Shown: positions 47,897 to 60,300, counted from the stretch's first letter. The stretch is DNA of 64,000 nucleotides from Prionace glauca (GCA_037974335.1 CM075724.1:62026470-62090469); one strand, 5' to 3'. Notes: generated by a model not told the origin, from the letters alone. Translations and numbers: made by a program.

Positions 47897-47995
47897 TGCG
47901 GGGGAGGGACGGGGTGGCGGGGGGAGGGACGGGGTGGCGGGGGGGGGGGGGGGGGGGGTGGCGGGGGGGGGGAGGGGGGGGGGTGGTGGAGGGGA
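47897..47995 (+). repeat. G-rich simple repeat upstream of the Ig-family gene
   Basis: About 100 bp of nearly pure G with scattered T, A and C (ggggacggggtggcgggggg and variants), starting about 150 bp upstream of the start codon. Strong potential for G-quadruplex formation on the plus strand. Exact length is prone to assembly error. Confidence 0.9.
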
Positions 47996-48319
47996 GTAGA
48001 AGCTGACCTCCTAACTGCCGCCGAAAGGCTATCAGTTAAAGATCAATTTTTTGCTGCCTCTTTCGGAACACTTCGTCCCCGATTTTCTTTGTCAATACCA
48101 AACTTTGATTCTTCACTTAATCCTGAAAATAATGATGCCCGCTGCGGGCGGCCTTCCAGCACTTCATCTGAGATATTCTTCTTCCTGTAGGAGCACAAAG
48201 TCTGCAAATATTTAAACCTGAGTACTTTGAACTGAGTGCGATCGGGACCTCAAGCAACCTCCAGCTATCTGACTTGTAGCGGAATCATTGGAACAACCAT
48301 TCAGATTAACAATCTCCCT
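47996..48319. other. No feature seen
   Basis: Unrecognised sequence upstream of the Ig-family gene. Confidence 0.5.
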
Positions 48320-48420
48320 ATATTAGTTGCATTCCACTCACCCGATGAAGGAGCAGCGCTCCGAAAGCTCGTGATACCAAATAAACCTGCTGGACTTAAA
48401 TCTGGTGTTATGAGACTTAT
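48320..48420 (+). mobile_element. Penelope-like element 3' end
   Basis: Plus-strand: tcacccgatgaaggagcagc, gctccgaaagctcgtg, aataaacctgctggacttaa and ctggtgttatgagactta. No inverted partner seen here. Confidence 0.8.
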
Positions 48421-49049
48421 TATATTAATTCCAAAGTTGTTGAGGCCAAGTTTAACCTCATAGAGCCAGACATGAAATTTTAGCCCTATATCTACATGTT
48501 TCCATTTTACAGTCCAGCAGATCTGATGCGCAACAAGTGACTATCGTGGAAATAACAATAGCAAAAAACCACGGATACCAGAAACCTGGAAAAAGAAACC
48601 CAGAAAGCGCTGTAAACAACTCAGCAGGCTTCTCAGTCCCTGCAGAGGGAGCAAACTATTAAAATTTCGAGTCGAATATAACTTTATTCGAAGGAAGGAA
48701 TTTTTGCGGTGTGTTGGGTGATTTCCGCAGATGGAATTGCCAGGAGACGAAAACTAAATCGACCCTCGTCAAGCTGGTTGCAAAGGGAAAGGACATCTCA
48801 ATAAAAGTAAGGCCGATTATTTGCGACATTCAGTTTGTGATGGGTTGCAGTTTTCAAATCCGCTCTTTTGTCGACTTAGTTGATCTGAATCAGGGGAGGA
48901 ATTCAACCAGGAATCCTGTTCCTCGCTGCCGCCCATTGCAACTGCAGGCTTGGTAAGAACAGGATGAGACTAGACTGTAACTAACTTCCATCTGTACACC
49001 CGAAACCTCTGGTTCTTTTGCCAATCACCATAAATCTGTTTTCTATTTC
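48421..49049. other. No gene seen
   Basis: Contains a scrap of the short dispersed repeat (48590-48670, aaacaactcagcaggcttct). The rest is unrecognised. Confidence 0.45.
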
Positions 49050-49480
49050 CCGATGTTTGTGTTACAGGGAACACTTCTTACTTTATCAAAATTGTTCATA
49101 ACTTTAAGGTCGCCATGCAGCCTCGTTTTAACCTTCTGGACTCTAAGGAAAACGACCATAGCTTCTCCGGTCTCTCCTCCTCATCCCAGTCCCCAACTTT
49201 GGCAAATCTTCAACAAATCTGCGCCCTTTCTAAATCCCCGACATCCTTCAAACTTGAGCAGAGTTGTCCAGCTCAGGCGGAACTGGTGTTTTATGAAGGT
49301 TTAGGATAGCTTCCTCACTGCTTTCTTCTCTCTGTTAAAGAAGTCCCGTGTTCTCAGCAGCTTCCTCATTTGTTCCGAAACCTTCAAATATCGCATATTC
49401 ACCCCGAGATCTTTACTTTCATTGAAATCTCCTTTCTCTCTGCAATCAGTGAAATGCGATTATTTCAGTTTCTCCTCATA
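49050..49480 (-). mobile_element. Old CR1-like relic
   Basis: Minus-strand 3' part of CR1 by wording (ttaaccttctggactctaag; gcttctccggtctctcctcc). Very decayed. Confidence 0.5.
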
Positions 49481-49940
49481 GTTCTATATTTACAGAGGAT
49501 AGCAAAGGTGACAGAACTTTAGTAAATATAACTGTAAGTGAGCTGACATCTGAGATAATTAGATGCGGATTAGCCATACAATTACTTCTGTTATTTGGTA
49601 ACAGTGAATGCAAATTCAATCTTGCCTTGAGACAAATGATAGCGAAATGGAATAGATAGTATTTCTAATTACTCCGGTGTGTTCTGAAGGAGGGAACTCT
49701 TGGTAACAGCTTGATTAGTGAAGAATAATTGTCCGCCCCAACTGTCCTCCCTTACTGAATCCAATATTCGCTCCTATAGAGGAACCTGCTATCCCGCGGG
49801 GATTTACAAGGAGCAACTAAAATAAAAAAGAATCATGATGGTCAACATTGAAACAGCTCCAGAACGCCAGGCTCAAGAATGTCATAATTGTTTGTGATCC
49901 TACTCGTGACTGCTTCTGAATTTTTCAAAGGGAAGAAAGC
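49481..49940. other. No feature seen
   Basis: AT-rich, nothing recognised. Confidence 0.5.
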
Positions 49941-49942
49941 GG

Positions 49943-50268
49943 CGGCACGGTGACACAGTGCCTCTACTAACTCATCCACCTCTGCCTCACAGCGCCAGGG
50001 ACCCGGGTTCGATTTCAGCCTTGGGTGACTGTGTGAAGTTTGCACATTCTTTCGATGTCTGCGTGGGTTTCCTCCAGGTGCTCCAGTTTCCTCTCACAGT
50101 TCAAAGTTTAGGTGGACTGGCCCTTAGTGCTCCAAGTGTGTAATTCAGGGGGATTGTGCGGAGTTACAGAGATGGGGAGGGAGGGTGTTTGGTAAACTGC
50201 TCTGTCGGAGATTCGGTGCTGACTTGATGGGCAAAAAGGCCTTCTACCGGACTGTAGGAATTCTAAAA
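49943..50268 (+). mobile_element. V-SINE
   Basis: gcggcacggtgacacagtgc head, gggttcgatttcag box B, V core at 50060-50105, tail ctaccggactgtaggaattc. Moderately diverged. Confidence 0.9.
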
Positions 50269-50990
50269 ATGCTGCATGACATTTTCCATTAGAAGCGCCT
50301 GCAGTGGTGAGTAAACCTTAAGATTATGTCACAGACCAATAATCTTTCATTGAACAGAAGATCTAGAATCATGAAAACAAAACTGATGAATGTTGGAAAC
50401 ATGAAATTAAATATCAAATATTCGAAGTGAAATAATTTTTCTGTGGAAAAAGTTAGGAGTCACTGAGAGACTGATGTACTCCTAAAGATTCAATCATATG
50501 GCCTTGTCCATGTAATGTGAAATGACATTGGAGCAAGAATCGCTCTCGTTCGCTCTGTGAGAAGGGCAGTGAGTAGGAGAATCGGAGGAGGGAAGTGGTG
50601 AATGGGAGGGGGTGAGAGGGAAGCAGCTAATGGGAAGGTCAGGACAGCGAAATGGCGAGCGGGAAATTTGGGAGAGGGACTTGGCGAGTGGGAGTTTCAG
50701 CAAGTGGGAAGTTTAAGAGAGGTGGTGCGCAGATGGGTCGGGAAAGGCGACAAAAGATGAAAGTGGCGGTGAGCAGAAGCTTTGAGAAAGCAGCAAGCAT
50801 GAGAAAAATAATGGGGTCAGTAAGTTATGTGGCGTTAACAAGTTAGTTGGAGTATTTTTCTGCCAGCTAGGTTTAAAGCAGCACATAGAATCTTTCAATC
50901 AGCTCCATATAACAATGCTGAGTCTATTAGAGAGAGATGGCATTTAGATTTAATTGATAATGGTAAACAAACGTGTCAACTTGAGCTCAT
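50269..50990. other. No gene seen
   Basis: Includes a purine-rich stretch at 50555-50790 (repeated gggag/gaggg and agtggcgag wording) that may be a decayed minisatellite. Open frames here follow that composition and do not look like genes. Confidence 0.45.
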
Positions 50991-50994
50991 TAGT

Positions 50995-51245
50995 AGTACT
51001 TCGATTCCTGGCTTGGGTCACGGTCTGTGGAGTTTCCACGTTCTCTCTGTGTCTGCGTGGGTTTCCTCCGGGTGCTCCCGTTTCCTGCCACAGTCCAGAG
51101 ATGTTCAGATTAGGTGCATTGGCCATGCTAAATTCTCTCTCAGTGGAACCAAACAGGCGCCGAAGTGGCGACAAGGGGATTTTCACAGTAATTTGATTGC
51201 AGTGTTAATGTAAGCCTCCTTGTGACACTAATAAATAAACTTTAA
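50995..51245 (+). mobile_element. V-core SINE with a different tail
   Basis: V core (gtgtctgcgtgggtttcctc, ggtgctcccgtttcctgcca) joined to a tail (gcagtgttaatgtaagcctc, cttgtgacactaataaataa) distinct from the common V-SINE tail. The same tail is seen inverted at 14470-14560. Confidence 0.85.
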
Positions 51246-52414
51246 CCTTAAAACTTTCTCCTTGCGCCAAGGGTGATGGGCTCTATTCCCACTCCAGTAA
51301 GATTAACACAAATTCTAGCAGCACTGATGAAGAACTGCGTGACAGATGATGTTCTATTTTGGAAGAGACGTTAGAGCAAGACTCCCTCATTCTCCACCGG
51401 TGCATGTAAATAATGCCGAAAGACAATTGGAATAAGTGCAGACTTCCATACAATATTTATCATTTGTCCCTTAAAAGTAAATGGCCGAATTTTTCGGCCC
51501 TTGCTCCTGCAAGTGAAGGCGGAAAATGTGGCGCTCAGCCAAATGCCATTAACTGCAGCAAAACCAGAGAATCCCGCTGGCATGAATGCCGGAAAATATC
51601 TCTTATTTATCTGTGTTGTTTTGGGGACTCTGCTTTGCACAAATTGTTGTCTATGTCCAAAAACAGTGACTGCATTTTGAAATGTACATCATTAGTTAAA
51701 ACGATCTGGGAGATTTGTATAGCTTGTATACAAGGCTTGTATAGACTTGCTTTCTTTTCTTTAATGCCAGTCCCACCTATGGATTCCCTGATCCGCTGCA
51801 GCGAACAAAGATTTGGTTCAGTGCCAAATTCTTCGTCCTATCATCCACAGGACGCGAACAGCCGGAAAATTATGATCACGCAGCCTCTGTATGTGATGCA
51901 TATTTTTCCATTGGTCTTGATGTGCAAAACAAACTCCACCAATACTGGAGTTGTTGTAAGTAACCGGTTGGGCAGTTTACTGCACTGTGATGGATTAGAT
52001 CAGATATATCTATACTACTAAAAAGGGATATGTTGTTGAAGCTTTTTCTCTTGTACTGATCAGGCAAAATGCAAGAATATCCTATTTCAAACCAGCAGAA
52101 AAAAATATGCCACAGGAGATTGCTTTAGAAGTCAACTCTGATTGGCCAAAGTATTGTCATAAAGAAAACAACTGGGAACTATAGGTGCTGCAAGCTTCCA
52201 GGGAATTCAGAAAGATGCAGAGCGTGTTCATTTTGTTTGCAGAGAACTGGTCCCTGAATTTGAACGGAGCATGTGTAAAACAGCCAAGTTACTAACTAGG
52301 CTAATTACTTTTTTAGTTGTTAGTATATATAGCTCAGCCACAATTGTTCAGCAAGTATTGCCAAGTCACAAAATCACATCTAACAGTAGATGTTTGGTTT
52401 AGATTTTGCAAACA
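51246..52414. other. No gene recognised
   Basis: A 202-codon open frame (51413-52021, +) exists but matches no family I know and has no conserved look. At 51290-51390 there is a scrap of a common shark repeat (cactgatgaagaactgcgtg). Confidence 0.4.
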
Positions 52415-53395
52415 TGGCCTGTAGACCATAAAGACCACAGGATATGGGAGCAGAATTAGGCCATTCAGTCCGTCAAGTCTGGTCTATCATTTGATCATGG
52501 CTGATATGTTTCACAACCCCATTCTCCCGCCTTTCCCCCCAACTTTTGGTCCCACTTACAATCAAGAGCTTATCTTCTCTGTCTTAAATAAACTCAATGA
52601 GCTGGCCTCCACAGCTTTCTGTGGCAATATATTCCACAGATTCACCATCCTCTGACTGAAGAAATGCCTCCTCATCTTTGTTCCTTTATTCTGAGGCTGT
52701 GCCTTTGGATCCCAGTCTTTCCTACTAATGGAAACATCTTTTCCACATCCATCCTATCCAGGCCTTTCAGTATTCTATAATTTTCAATGGGATTCCCCTT
52801 CATCCTTCTAAACTTCATTGAGTACAGACCAGAGTGCTCAAATGCTCCTCATACATCAAGCTTTTCATTCCCGGGATCATCCTCATGAACCTCCTCTGGA
52901 TCATCTCCAAGGTCAACACATCCTTCCTTAGATACAGGGCCCAGAGTTACTCACAATATTTCAAATGTGGTCTGACCAGAGTCTTAGCAGTGGTGTCTTA
53001 GTCTCACCAGCAGTGCACCCCTGCTTTTGTATTCCAGTCCTCTTGAAATGAATGCTAACATTACATTTGCCTTCCCAATTATTAACTCAACCTGCAAGTT
53101 AACCTTATGAGAATCCTGAACTACGATTCCCAAGTCCCTAGTGCTTCTGATTCCTGAATGCTTTCCCCATTTAGAAAATAGTCGATGTCTCTATTCTTTC
53201 TACCAAGGTGCAGAACCTCACACTTTCCCACATTGTATTCCGTTTGCTATTTCTTTGTTTACTCTCCTAACCTGTCCAAGTCTTTCTACAGCCTCTCTGT
53301 CTCCTCAAAGCTACCCGTATCTTCATCTAAATTTGTATCATCTGCAAGCTTTACCACAATTTTATTATCCCTTATAGTTGAAAATAAAGCAGGCA
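52415..53395 (-). mobile_element. CR1 relic, 3' half
   Basis: Minus-strand: aggatatgggagcagaatta, ggccattcagtccgtcaagt, gattcaccatcctctgactg, then thumb/palm pieces to ttgtatcatctgcaagcttt at 53332. Older than subfamilies A to C. Confidence 0.85.
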
Positions 53396-54104
53396 GTACG
53401 CAAGGCTAGTTCTGGAATGTTCTCAGAAAAACAACAACATTTCTCTAAAATTAACCATATTTTAACATTCAAGCTGATTTTAAGATTTTTGGTTCATATT
53501 TCAGTTTTCAGAATCAGCACACTGGGGATTGCAAAACATATTTACAAATGTTTTGTTGAGAGATGCGACGTTTCAAATCAATGTCTCAAATCATTCTTCA
53601 TCTCAACTTTGAATGAGTAACTCAGGCATTGTGCAACTTGCAGGTCCTAAAATGGGCGCAGTGTCTAACCACAAGTGTTTCCATTATACCATGAGCAGAA
53701 TCGCTGTGCAGTTCTTGCAATTTCCTATTAGCTTTACCTACCAGTGCACGTTGTGGTATATAATTATCTGACTGAAGAAATCAGCTATAAGAAAAGACAT
53801 GTTATACAGACAAGTTACAAAAATTCTCACTTGAGCAACAGCAATTGCGCATTACAAGCCAAAATCTAAAATTGATGTCTTTGTAGTCACCATCAGAATT
53901 AAACAAATTATAAATAGGAAGAACTTACAAAGGATAGCAAATGGAAATAGGAGTTAAACTCACACATAAAGACCACCCACACAGTCACACACGTAGAACA
54001 AGTGATATTTATAATGTACCTTCAAGGTAGTAAATTAACACAAGAACATTATCAAACATGTTTTAATACTGAGCAATGTTGGTGACTGGCAGACTTTAGA
54101 GGAA
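53396..54104. other. No feature seen
   Basis: AT-rich, nothing recognised. Confidence 0.5.
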
Positions 54105-54775
54105 GTTAGAAGTCTCAAAACACCAGGTTAAAGTCCAACCAGTTATTTGATAGTAAACCCACAAGCTTTCGGAAACGCTGTTCCTTCGTCAGATGGGTAG
54201 AAAGTTCTGATCAGAGAAGGGCATATAAAGGCACATACAGTTTACAGAATACTGCTTACAACGCGAGTCTTTACAGCTAACCTGTTATTCAAGTCTTAAA
54301 GATGCAGACAATGTGAGTGGAGATAGCACTAAGCATAGGTTAAAGAGATGTGTACTGTCTCCAGACAGGACAGTATGTGAGATGTTGCAAGTTCAGGCAA
54401 GTCATGGGGGTTACAGATAGTGTGACATGAACCCAAGATCCATGTTGAGGCCATCCTCATGTGTGCAGAACTTGGTCATCAGTCTCTGCTCAGCGACTCT
54501 GCACTGTTGTATGTCTTGAAGGCCGCTTTGGAGAATGCTTACCCGAAGATCAGAGGCCAAATGCCCATGACCACTGAAGTGTTCTTCAACAGGAAGGGAA
54601 CAATCTTGCCTGGTGATTGTCGAGCGATGTTCATTCATCCGTTGTTGTAGCGTCATCAGGTAAGACTGTTCCCTTCCTCTTGGTGAACACTTCAGCCTCT
54701 GATTCGGCCTCTGATCTTTGGGTAAGCGTTCTCCAAGGCAGGATGACTTCAGATTGCCCCAAAACATTTTTCAGC
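54105..54775 (-). mobile_element. Penelope-like element with GIY-YIG endonuclease fragment
   Basis: Minus-strand element with its 3' end at 54105 (gtctcaaaacaccaggttaa). An open frame at 54411-54767 encodes LQQRMNEHRSTITRQDCSLP, VEEHFSGHGHLASDLRVSIL, and the C terminus DGLNMDLGFMSHYL. RMNEHRS, PVxxHF, GHxxxDLxVxIL and the LGFMSHY-like end are the signature of the GIY-YIG endonuclease that closes the single protein of Penelope-like retroelements. The RT and the GIY-YIG start are absent, so the copy is 5'-truncated. It identifies the short inverted repeats at 30262, 40116, 43838 and 44063 as ends of this family. Confidence 0.85.
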
Positions 54776-54794
54776 CAATGAAGAGTAGCCACTG

Positions 54795-54868
54795 TTTTGT
54801 TTTATTCATTTACACGGTATTTGCATCATTGGCCAGATCAGCATTTATTGCCCATTCCTAGTCCCATA
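54795..54868 (-). mobile_element. HER1-like LINE 3'-end scrap
   Basis: Reverse complement of the LINE tail: ttggccagatcagcatttat with tgcccattcctagtccc following. Confidence 0.65.
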
Positions 54869-54965
54869 ATCCCATGTTTTTACCCTGCTATTCCCACTTA
54901 CCCACACATCCTGGGGCTCTGAAGGGCTATTTAACATGGCCAATCCACCTAACCTGTGAGAGCCA
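54869..54965 (-). mobile_element. V-SINE scrap
   Basis: Minus-strand middle of a V-SINE: gggctatttaacatggccaa with tccacctaacctg following. Confidence 0.7.
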
Positions 54966-54984
54966 CATCTTCAATCAAACTTAC

Positions 54985-57300
54985 TCACAGAGGTTGATAG
55001 CATGGAAACAGGCCCTTTGGGCCAACGTGTCCATGCCGTGCAGTTTTTTTTACCACTTAGCTCGTCCCAATTGCCCACATTTGGCCCATATCTCTCTTAT
55101 CTATCTTACCCATGTAACTGTCTAAATGCTTTTCAAAATACAAATTTGTATCCGCCTCTACTATTACCTCTAATAGCTCATTCCAGATGCTCACCACCCT
55201 CTGAGCGAAAAGATTTCCCCTCTGGACCCTTTTGTATCTCTCCCCTCTCACTTTAAACCTATGTCCTCTAGCTTTAGACTCCCCTACATCTTGGAAAATA
55301 TGTTGACTATCTTGTTCCTCGTTATTTTATAGACATCTATAAGACCATCCCTGAGCCCCTTGCACTCTAGGGGTAAAAAGTCCCAGTCTATCCAACCTCT
55401 CCTTATAACTCAAACCATCAAGTCCCCATAGCATCTTAGTAAACCTTTTCTGCACTTTTTCCAGTCTAATAATATCCTTTCTATAATAGGGTGACCAGAA
55501 CTATACACAGTATTCCAAGTGTGGCCTTACCAATGTCTTGGATAACATCAATGAGATGTCCCAACTCCTATATTTAATGTTCTGACCAACGAAACCAAGC
55601 ATGTCGAATGCCTACATCAGCACCCTGTCAACCTGTGACTCCACTTTCTAGGAGCTATATACCTGTACTCCTAGATCTCCTTGTTCCTTCCATAACTCTC
55701 CTCAGTGCCCTACCATTAACTGAGGAAGTCATGCCCTGACTTGATCTACCAAAATGCATCAGCTCACATTTATCTAAATTAAGCTCCATCCTGCCATACA
55801 TCGGCCCACTAGTGTAACTGATCAAGATCCTGTTGCAATCCTAGATAATCTTCTTCACTGTGCCATTATGTTACCAATTGTAGTGTCATCTACAAACTTA
55901 CTATCTATGCCTCTTAAGTTCCAAATATTAATATAAATGATAAATTACAGTGGACCCAGCACTGATCCCTGAGGCACACCACTGGTCACAGGCCTCCAGT
56001 TTGAAAACCCTCTACAGTCACTGCCTGTCTTCTGTCATCAAGCTAATTTTGTATCCAATTGGCTACCTTACCCTGGATCACATGAGATTTAACCTTATGC
56101 AACAATCTACCATGCGGTACCTTGTAAAAGTCCATGTAGGCAACATCAACTGCACTGTCCTCATCTACCTTCTTGGTTATCCCTTCACAACACTCAATCA
56201 AATTGATGAGACATGATTTCCCACTCACAAAGCCTTGCTTGCTGTCCCTAATCAGTCCTTTCCTCTCTAAATGCCTGTAGATCCTATCCCTCAGAATACC
56301 TTTTAACAACTTACCCATTACAGCTGGTCGGCTCACCTGTCTGTGGCTCCCAGGCTTTTCCCTGCACCTCTTCTTAAAGAAAGGCACAACATTTGCCACC
56401 TCCAGTCTTCAGGCACCTCATCCATGGCTGTTGATGATTCAAATATCTCTGCTAGGGACCTGCAACTCTCTCTCTAGCCTTCTCCCTGGGATACATTTCA
56501 TTGGGTCATGGGGATTTATCTGCCTTGATGTACTTTAAGACTTCCAGCACCTCTTTCTCTGAAATATGTATATTCCTCAGGCCATCACTAATTCCCCAAG
56601 TTTCTTAAAATCCATGCCTTTCTCAACAGTAAATACCAATGAGAAATAGTAATGTAGGATCTCACCAATCTCTTGTGGATCTGCACATAGAAGACCTTTT
56701 TGATCCTTAAGAGATCCTACTCTCTCTTTAGTTAGTCTTTTGTCCTTTGTGTATTTATTTGTAGAAGATCTTTGGACTCTTCTTTGCCTTATCTGCAAAG
56801 CAACCTCATGTCCCCTTTTTGCTCTCCTGATTTCTCTCTTAATTCTACCCCTATACCCTCTATACTCTTCAAGGGATCCACTTGGTCCCAGCATGTCATG
56901 TGCCTCCTTCTTCTTGTTGACCAGGGACTTCCATATCCCAAGTCACCCAGAGTTCCCTACTTCTACCAGCCTTGCCCTTCACTCTAAGAGAATGTGCTTA
57001 CCCTGAACCCTGGTTAACACATTTTTGAAAGCCTTCCACTTACCAGCTATCCCTTTACCTACCAACAGACTCCTCCAATCAACTTTTCAAAGTTCCTGTC
57101 TAATGTCATAGAAATTGACCTTCCCCCAATTCAGAATTTTAACTTTTGTGCCAAGCCTATTATTCTCCTTAGTTATCTTAAAACTAATATAATTAGGAAC
57201 AAAGTGATCTCTCATTTACATTTCTGTCACCAGACTTTCCTTATTTCCCAAGAGGAGGTCATATTTTGCTCCCTCTCTATCTTCCCTTCCTTTGACTGGG
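54985..57300 (-). mobile_element. Old CR1-clade LINE, RT and linker
   Basis: Minus-strand, about 2.3 kb. 3' end at 54985 (gaggttgatagcatggaaac, aggccctttgggccaac). RT C terminus at 55050-55520, palm 55900-56000, fingers at 56210-56400 (GFVSGKSCLINLIECCEGIT), EN-RT linker at 56577-56894 (EIRRAKRGHEVAL; KERVGSLKDQKGLL). Several breaks. The endonuclease part at 57000-57300 is decayed. Confidence 0.9.
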
Positions 57301-57454
57301 TGCATTATTCTTTTTGGTTAGATCTTTTGGAAACTCTTTAGTACATATTTCTAATTTAAATGCTTGCATATAAATATAAGATTTTCTCTACTTTTCCAGA
57401 TCTGGTGGTGTTGTGATGGTGTCACAGTATGCTCTATTGTCATCTTGGCCAATA

Positions 57455-57775
57455 CTATGGGGGTGGCATGGTGGCACAGTAATTAGCACTGCTGCCCCAC
57501 AGCGCCAGGGACGTGGGTTCAATTCCAGCCTTGGATCACTATCAGTGTGGAGTTTGCACATTTCCCTGTGTCTGCGTAGCTTTCCTCCGAGTGCTCCGGT
57601 TTCCTCCTCACTCCAAAGATGTGCGGGTTAGGTTAATTGGCCATGCTAAATTGCCCCTTAATATCAGGGGACCAGCAGAGTAAAGATGTGGGGTTATGGA
57701 GATAGGTAGGATTGTGTCGGTGCAGGCTCAATGGGCCAAATAGTCATCTTCTCCACTGTACAGATTCTATGACAA
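57455..57775 (+). mobile_element. V-SINE
   Basis: ggtggcatggtggcacagta head, gggttcaattccag box B, V core 57560-57620, tail ctccactgtacagattctat. Moderately diverged. Confidence 0.92.
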
Positions 57776-57869
57776 AGTGTTCTGATTGAAACGTTAATTT
57801 ATTGTTTCGTTTGACGGATGGTGATTTGCCCATTGAGCATTTCCAGTATGTTCTCTTTCACATTACATA

Positions 57870-58240
57870 CAATTGCACTGAGTCTACAGCAGATACAGAC
57901 AATTCGGCCCAATTGATATATGCTGGCATTTATGCATCTCTCCCTTTCTTCATTTATCCCGACCAATATATTTCCGTCTGCCTCATCTGCGTTTCAGGCT
58001 TCTCTCTTAAATGTGTCTACACCATTCCACTGAATGATCCCTCTATCTAGTGTGTTCCATATTCTTACCATTTACAATGTATAGAAGCTTCTCATGAATT
58101 CTCGAGATATATTTACATCTGTTGTATGTTTCTATCCTCAGGTTTCGGATTCCCTCATAAGTTTGCCTCCATCAAACCTATTAACGCTGTTCATAATTTC
58201 AATGACCTCGATCGGGTCTCCCTTCAGCTTCCATTTTTTC
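57870..58240 (-). mobile_element. Old CR1-like 3' relic
   Basis: Minus-strand CR1 3' wording: acaattcggcccaattgata, tgtgttccatattcttacca, tcaatgacctcgatcgggtc. Decayed. Confidence 0.6.
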
Positions 58241-58299
58241 ACTCATTTACAATGATTCGAGTGTTGGTTATTATTCACTTATTAACACTCACTCCTCCC

Positions 58300-58600
58300 T
58301 GAGAAAGGTATGTTTGCTAGCCGTACTCCGGGACCTGGCCACCAAGAATTTAGATTGACATTCCAGTGCAGTGCTGAGCGAGTGCTGCATTGTCCGAGGT
58401 GCTGTCTCCACAATGCGACATTAAACCTCGGCCCCATCTGCCTTCTTCGTGGGTGACCGTTAAAGACGTCATGCCATCGTTTGGTGAAGAGCAGAACAGT
58501 TACCCCCAGTGCCCTGATCAACTTCATCACTCAATCAACATCTCAAAAAATAAAGTTTTGGGGTGTTTGTTGTGCACACGTTTCCTTATCACGGCAATGG
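58300..58600. mobile_element. Common shark dispersed repeat
   Basis: From memory of elasmobranch genomes: ccagtgcagtgctgagcgag, tgctgcattgtccgaggtgc, gacattaaacctcggcccca. No coding capacity. Confidence 0.6.
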
Positions 58601-59880
58601 CCACACTTCAGAAGTTGTCTGCAAACGGCTATGCCAAATTCGGTTTAAAACTTTACGAATCATTCCCAGTAATCGAGATCGTTGGTACTTGTTAATAACT
58701 GAAAAAATATCTGGCAGCTCTTTCTAGCGAAATCTTACTTACCTTAACAAAACACTTCTTTTCCCCAAGAACAGGGAGCATCCTCCAAATATCTTCACAA
58801 CACTGCTAACCCAGATTGACCAGAGGGATCGCTGTTTCCCGCAAATTGTTGCTGGGCTGGAGTAATAATTGTCGGAATCGTGCACGGGATATTGCTCCGG
58901 AATATCTCATTACTCTCAATTGTGGTCCAAATGTTCACCTTCAAAGAACATTCATTTTAATCTCCTATCTGCTAATGTGAATTTGCACGCCTATTGTAAA
59001 GGTTTGAATTGAAAAGCGATGTGCGCGTTGGTGATAGACGTGTGTCTTGCCTTTGGCACTGTTACAGCTTGAAATACTGCCCAAGGATGACTATCAGCAC
59101 CATTATTACCAATGGACTCACTTAATACCGAGCGCTATTAGAGGGCGACATTGGGAGCGCCTGCAAACCAAGAACAGTAGAGGCATAAGGCCGTTAATAT
59201 CATTGCATCCAGCGAGAGTACCAGGAATACACTGGATCCGACCTTATCAGTATAGTGACCATTTAATGCAAATACTGATTTTTAAAAATTCAAATTACTG
59301 CCTGCTGAAACAGTTCACATTCGGACTAATACTTCATCAATGTAATAAAAGAATACAACTTCAATTGCTAATAAAGTTCTAAAAAAAAAGTTACTGGGTT
59401 ATGAAACAGGACAAATGAACAAGAGTTTCCGAAAAAAAAGTGAACATTTGTAATTTACAGATTCGGATCGGAACAGGAAGAGGAGCCACTTCTGCGGGGT
59501 TAATGCCGTATTTTTTTAAGGTCCTTCATTCATTCCGACCGTCCTTCACTATTTAGTAGTATTGATCCCAGGTCCAATTTTCATGCTGTTTTTCCAGGAA
59601 AGTCGCTGAGGAGAATGGACAGAATTTACACACCATCGAGTCAATCCTCGGATGAATAGGGCGAATTTGGGAGAGAAGGAAAATGATTTTGTTTTTTAAA
59701 TATTGATTATTATTTTATTTCAGTAGCCTATAATTTAGCACACATGTTTAGGACAGAGCATTTAACATAGTGCTTCATTGGATCTTTTTAAATTTCTTCG
59801 TTTTCAAACATTATTTATTATGGAGTTAGAAATTATATGGGCCCTTGAGCAGAGAAAGAGAAGTAACAGACGTAAATATG
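58601..59880. other. No gene seen
   Basis: Unrecognised, AT-rich. An open frame at 59047-59382 (+) matches no family I know. Confidence 0.45.
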
Positions 59881-59884
59881 TATA

Positions 59885-60300
59885 GTAGAATCACTCGGCT
59901 ATAGAGCATAGAGAGAAGTCATTCGGCCCATGTTGCCTGTGTTGGTTCTTTGAAAGAATTATATAATTGGTTTCATCATTGGTCCTTCTCCAAAGCTCTG
60001 GATTTCTAAATTTTTAAGTATGTATCCTATTCCCAATAATAAAATTATTATTGCTTCTTCCAGATAGGGAATTCCGGATCGTAGCATTTTAGCTCGGAAA
60101 ACATTTTTTCCCCTTCTGATCTTGCTCTTCTGACCATTTTCTTGAATTTGGTCCTTTGGTTACTGAATCATAGGTTATCCTGTCAGAGAATCTGATAACC
60201 ATACAGGGTAGGAATCCATTTGCTCAGTGTGCTAGGTTGATTCTGCAGATGTAATCCAGTTTGTCTAATTGACCTATTTATTCATTTACCTTTAAGAAAT
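59885..60300 (-). mobile_element. Old CR1-like 3' relic
   Basis: Minus-strand: atagagcatagagagaagtc, attcggcccatgttgcctgt, then decayed wording to about 60300. Confidence 0.55.

Noticed and set aside
47897-47995. Poly-glycine protein read from the G-tract (47852-48190 frame)
   Set aside because: Simple-repeat translation with no gene context.
51413-52021. 202-codon open frame
   Set aside because: No motif, no domain look, cysteines scattered, no exon signals; likely chance.
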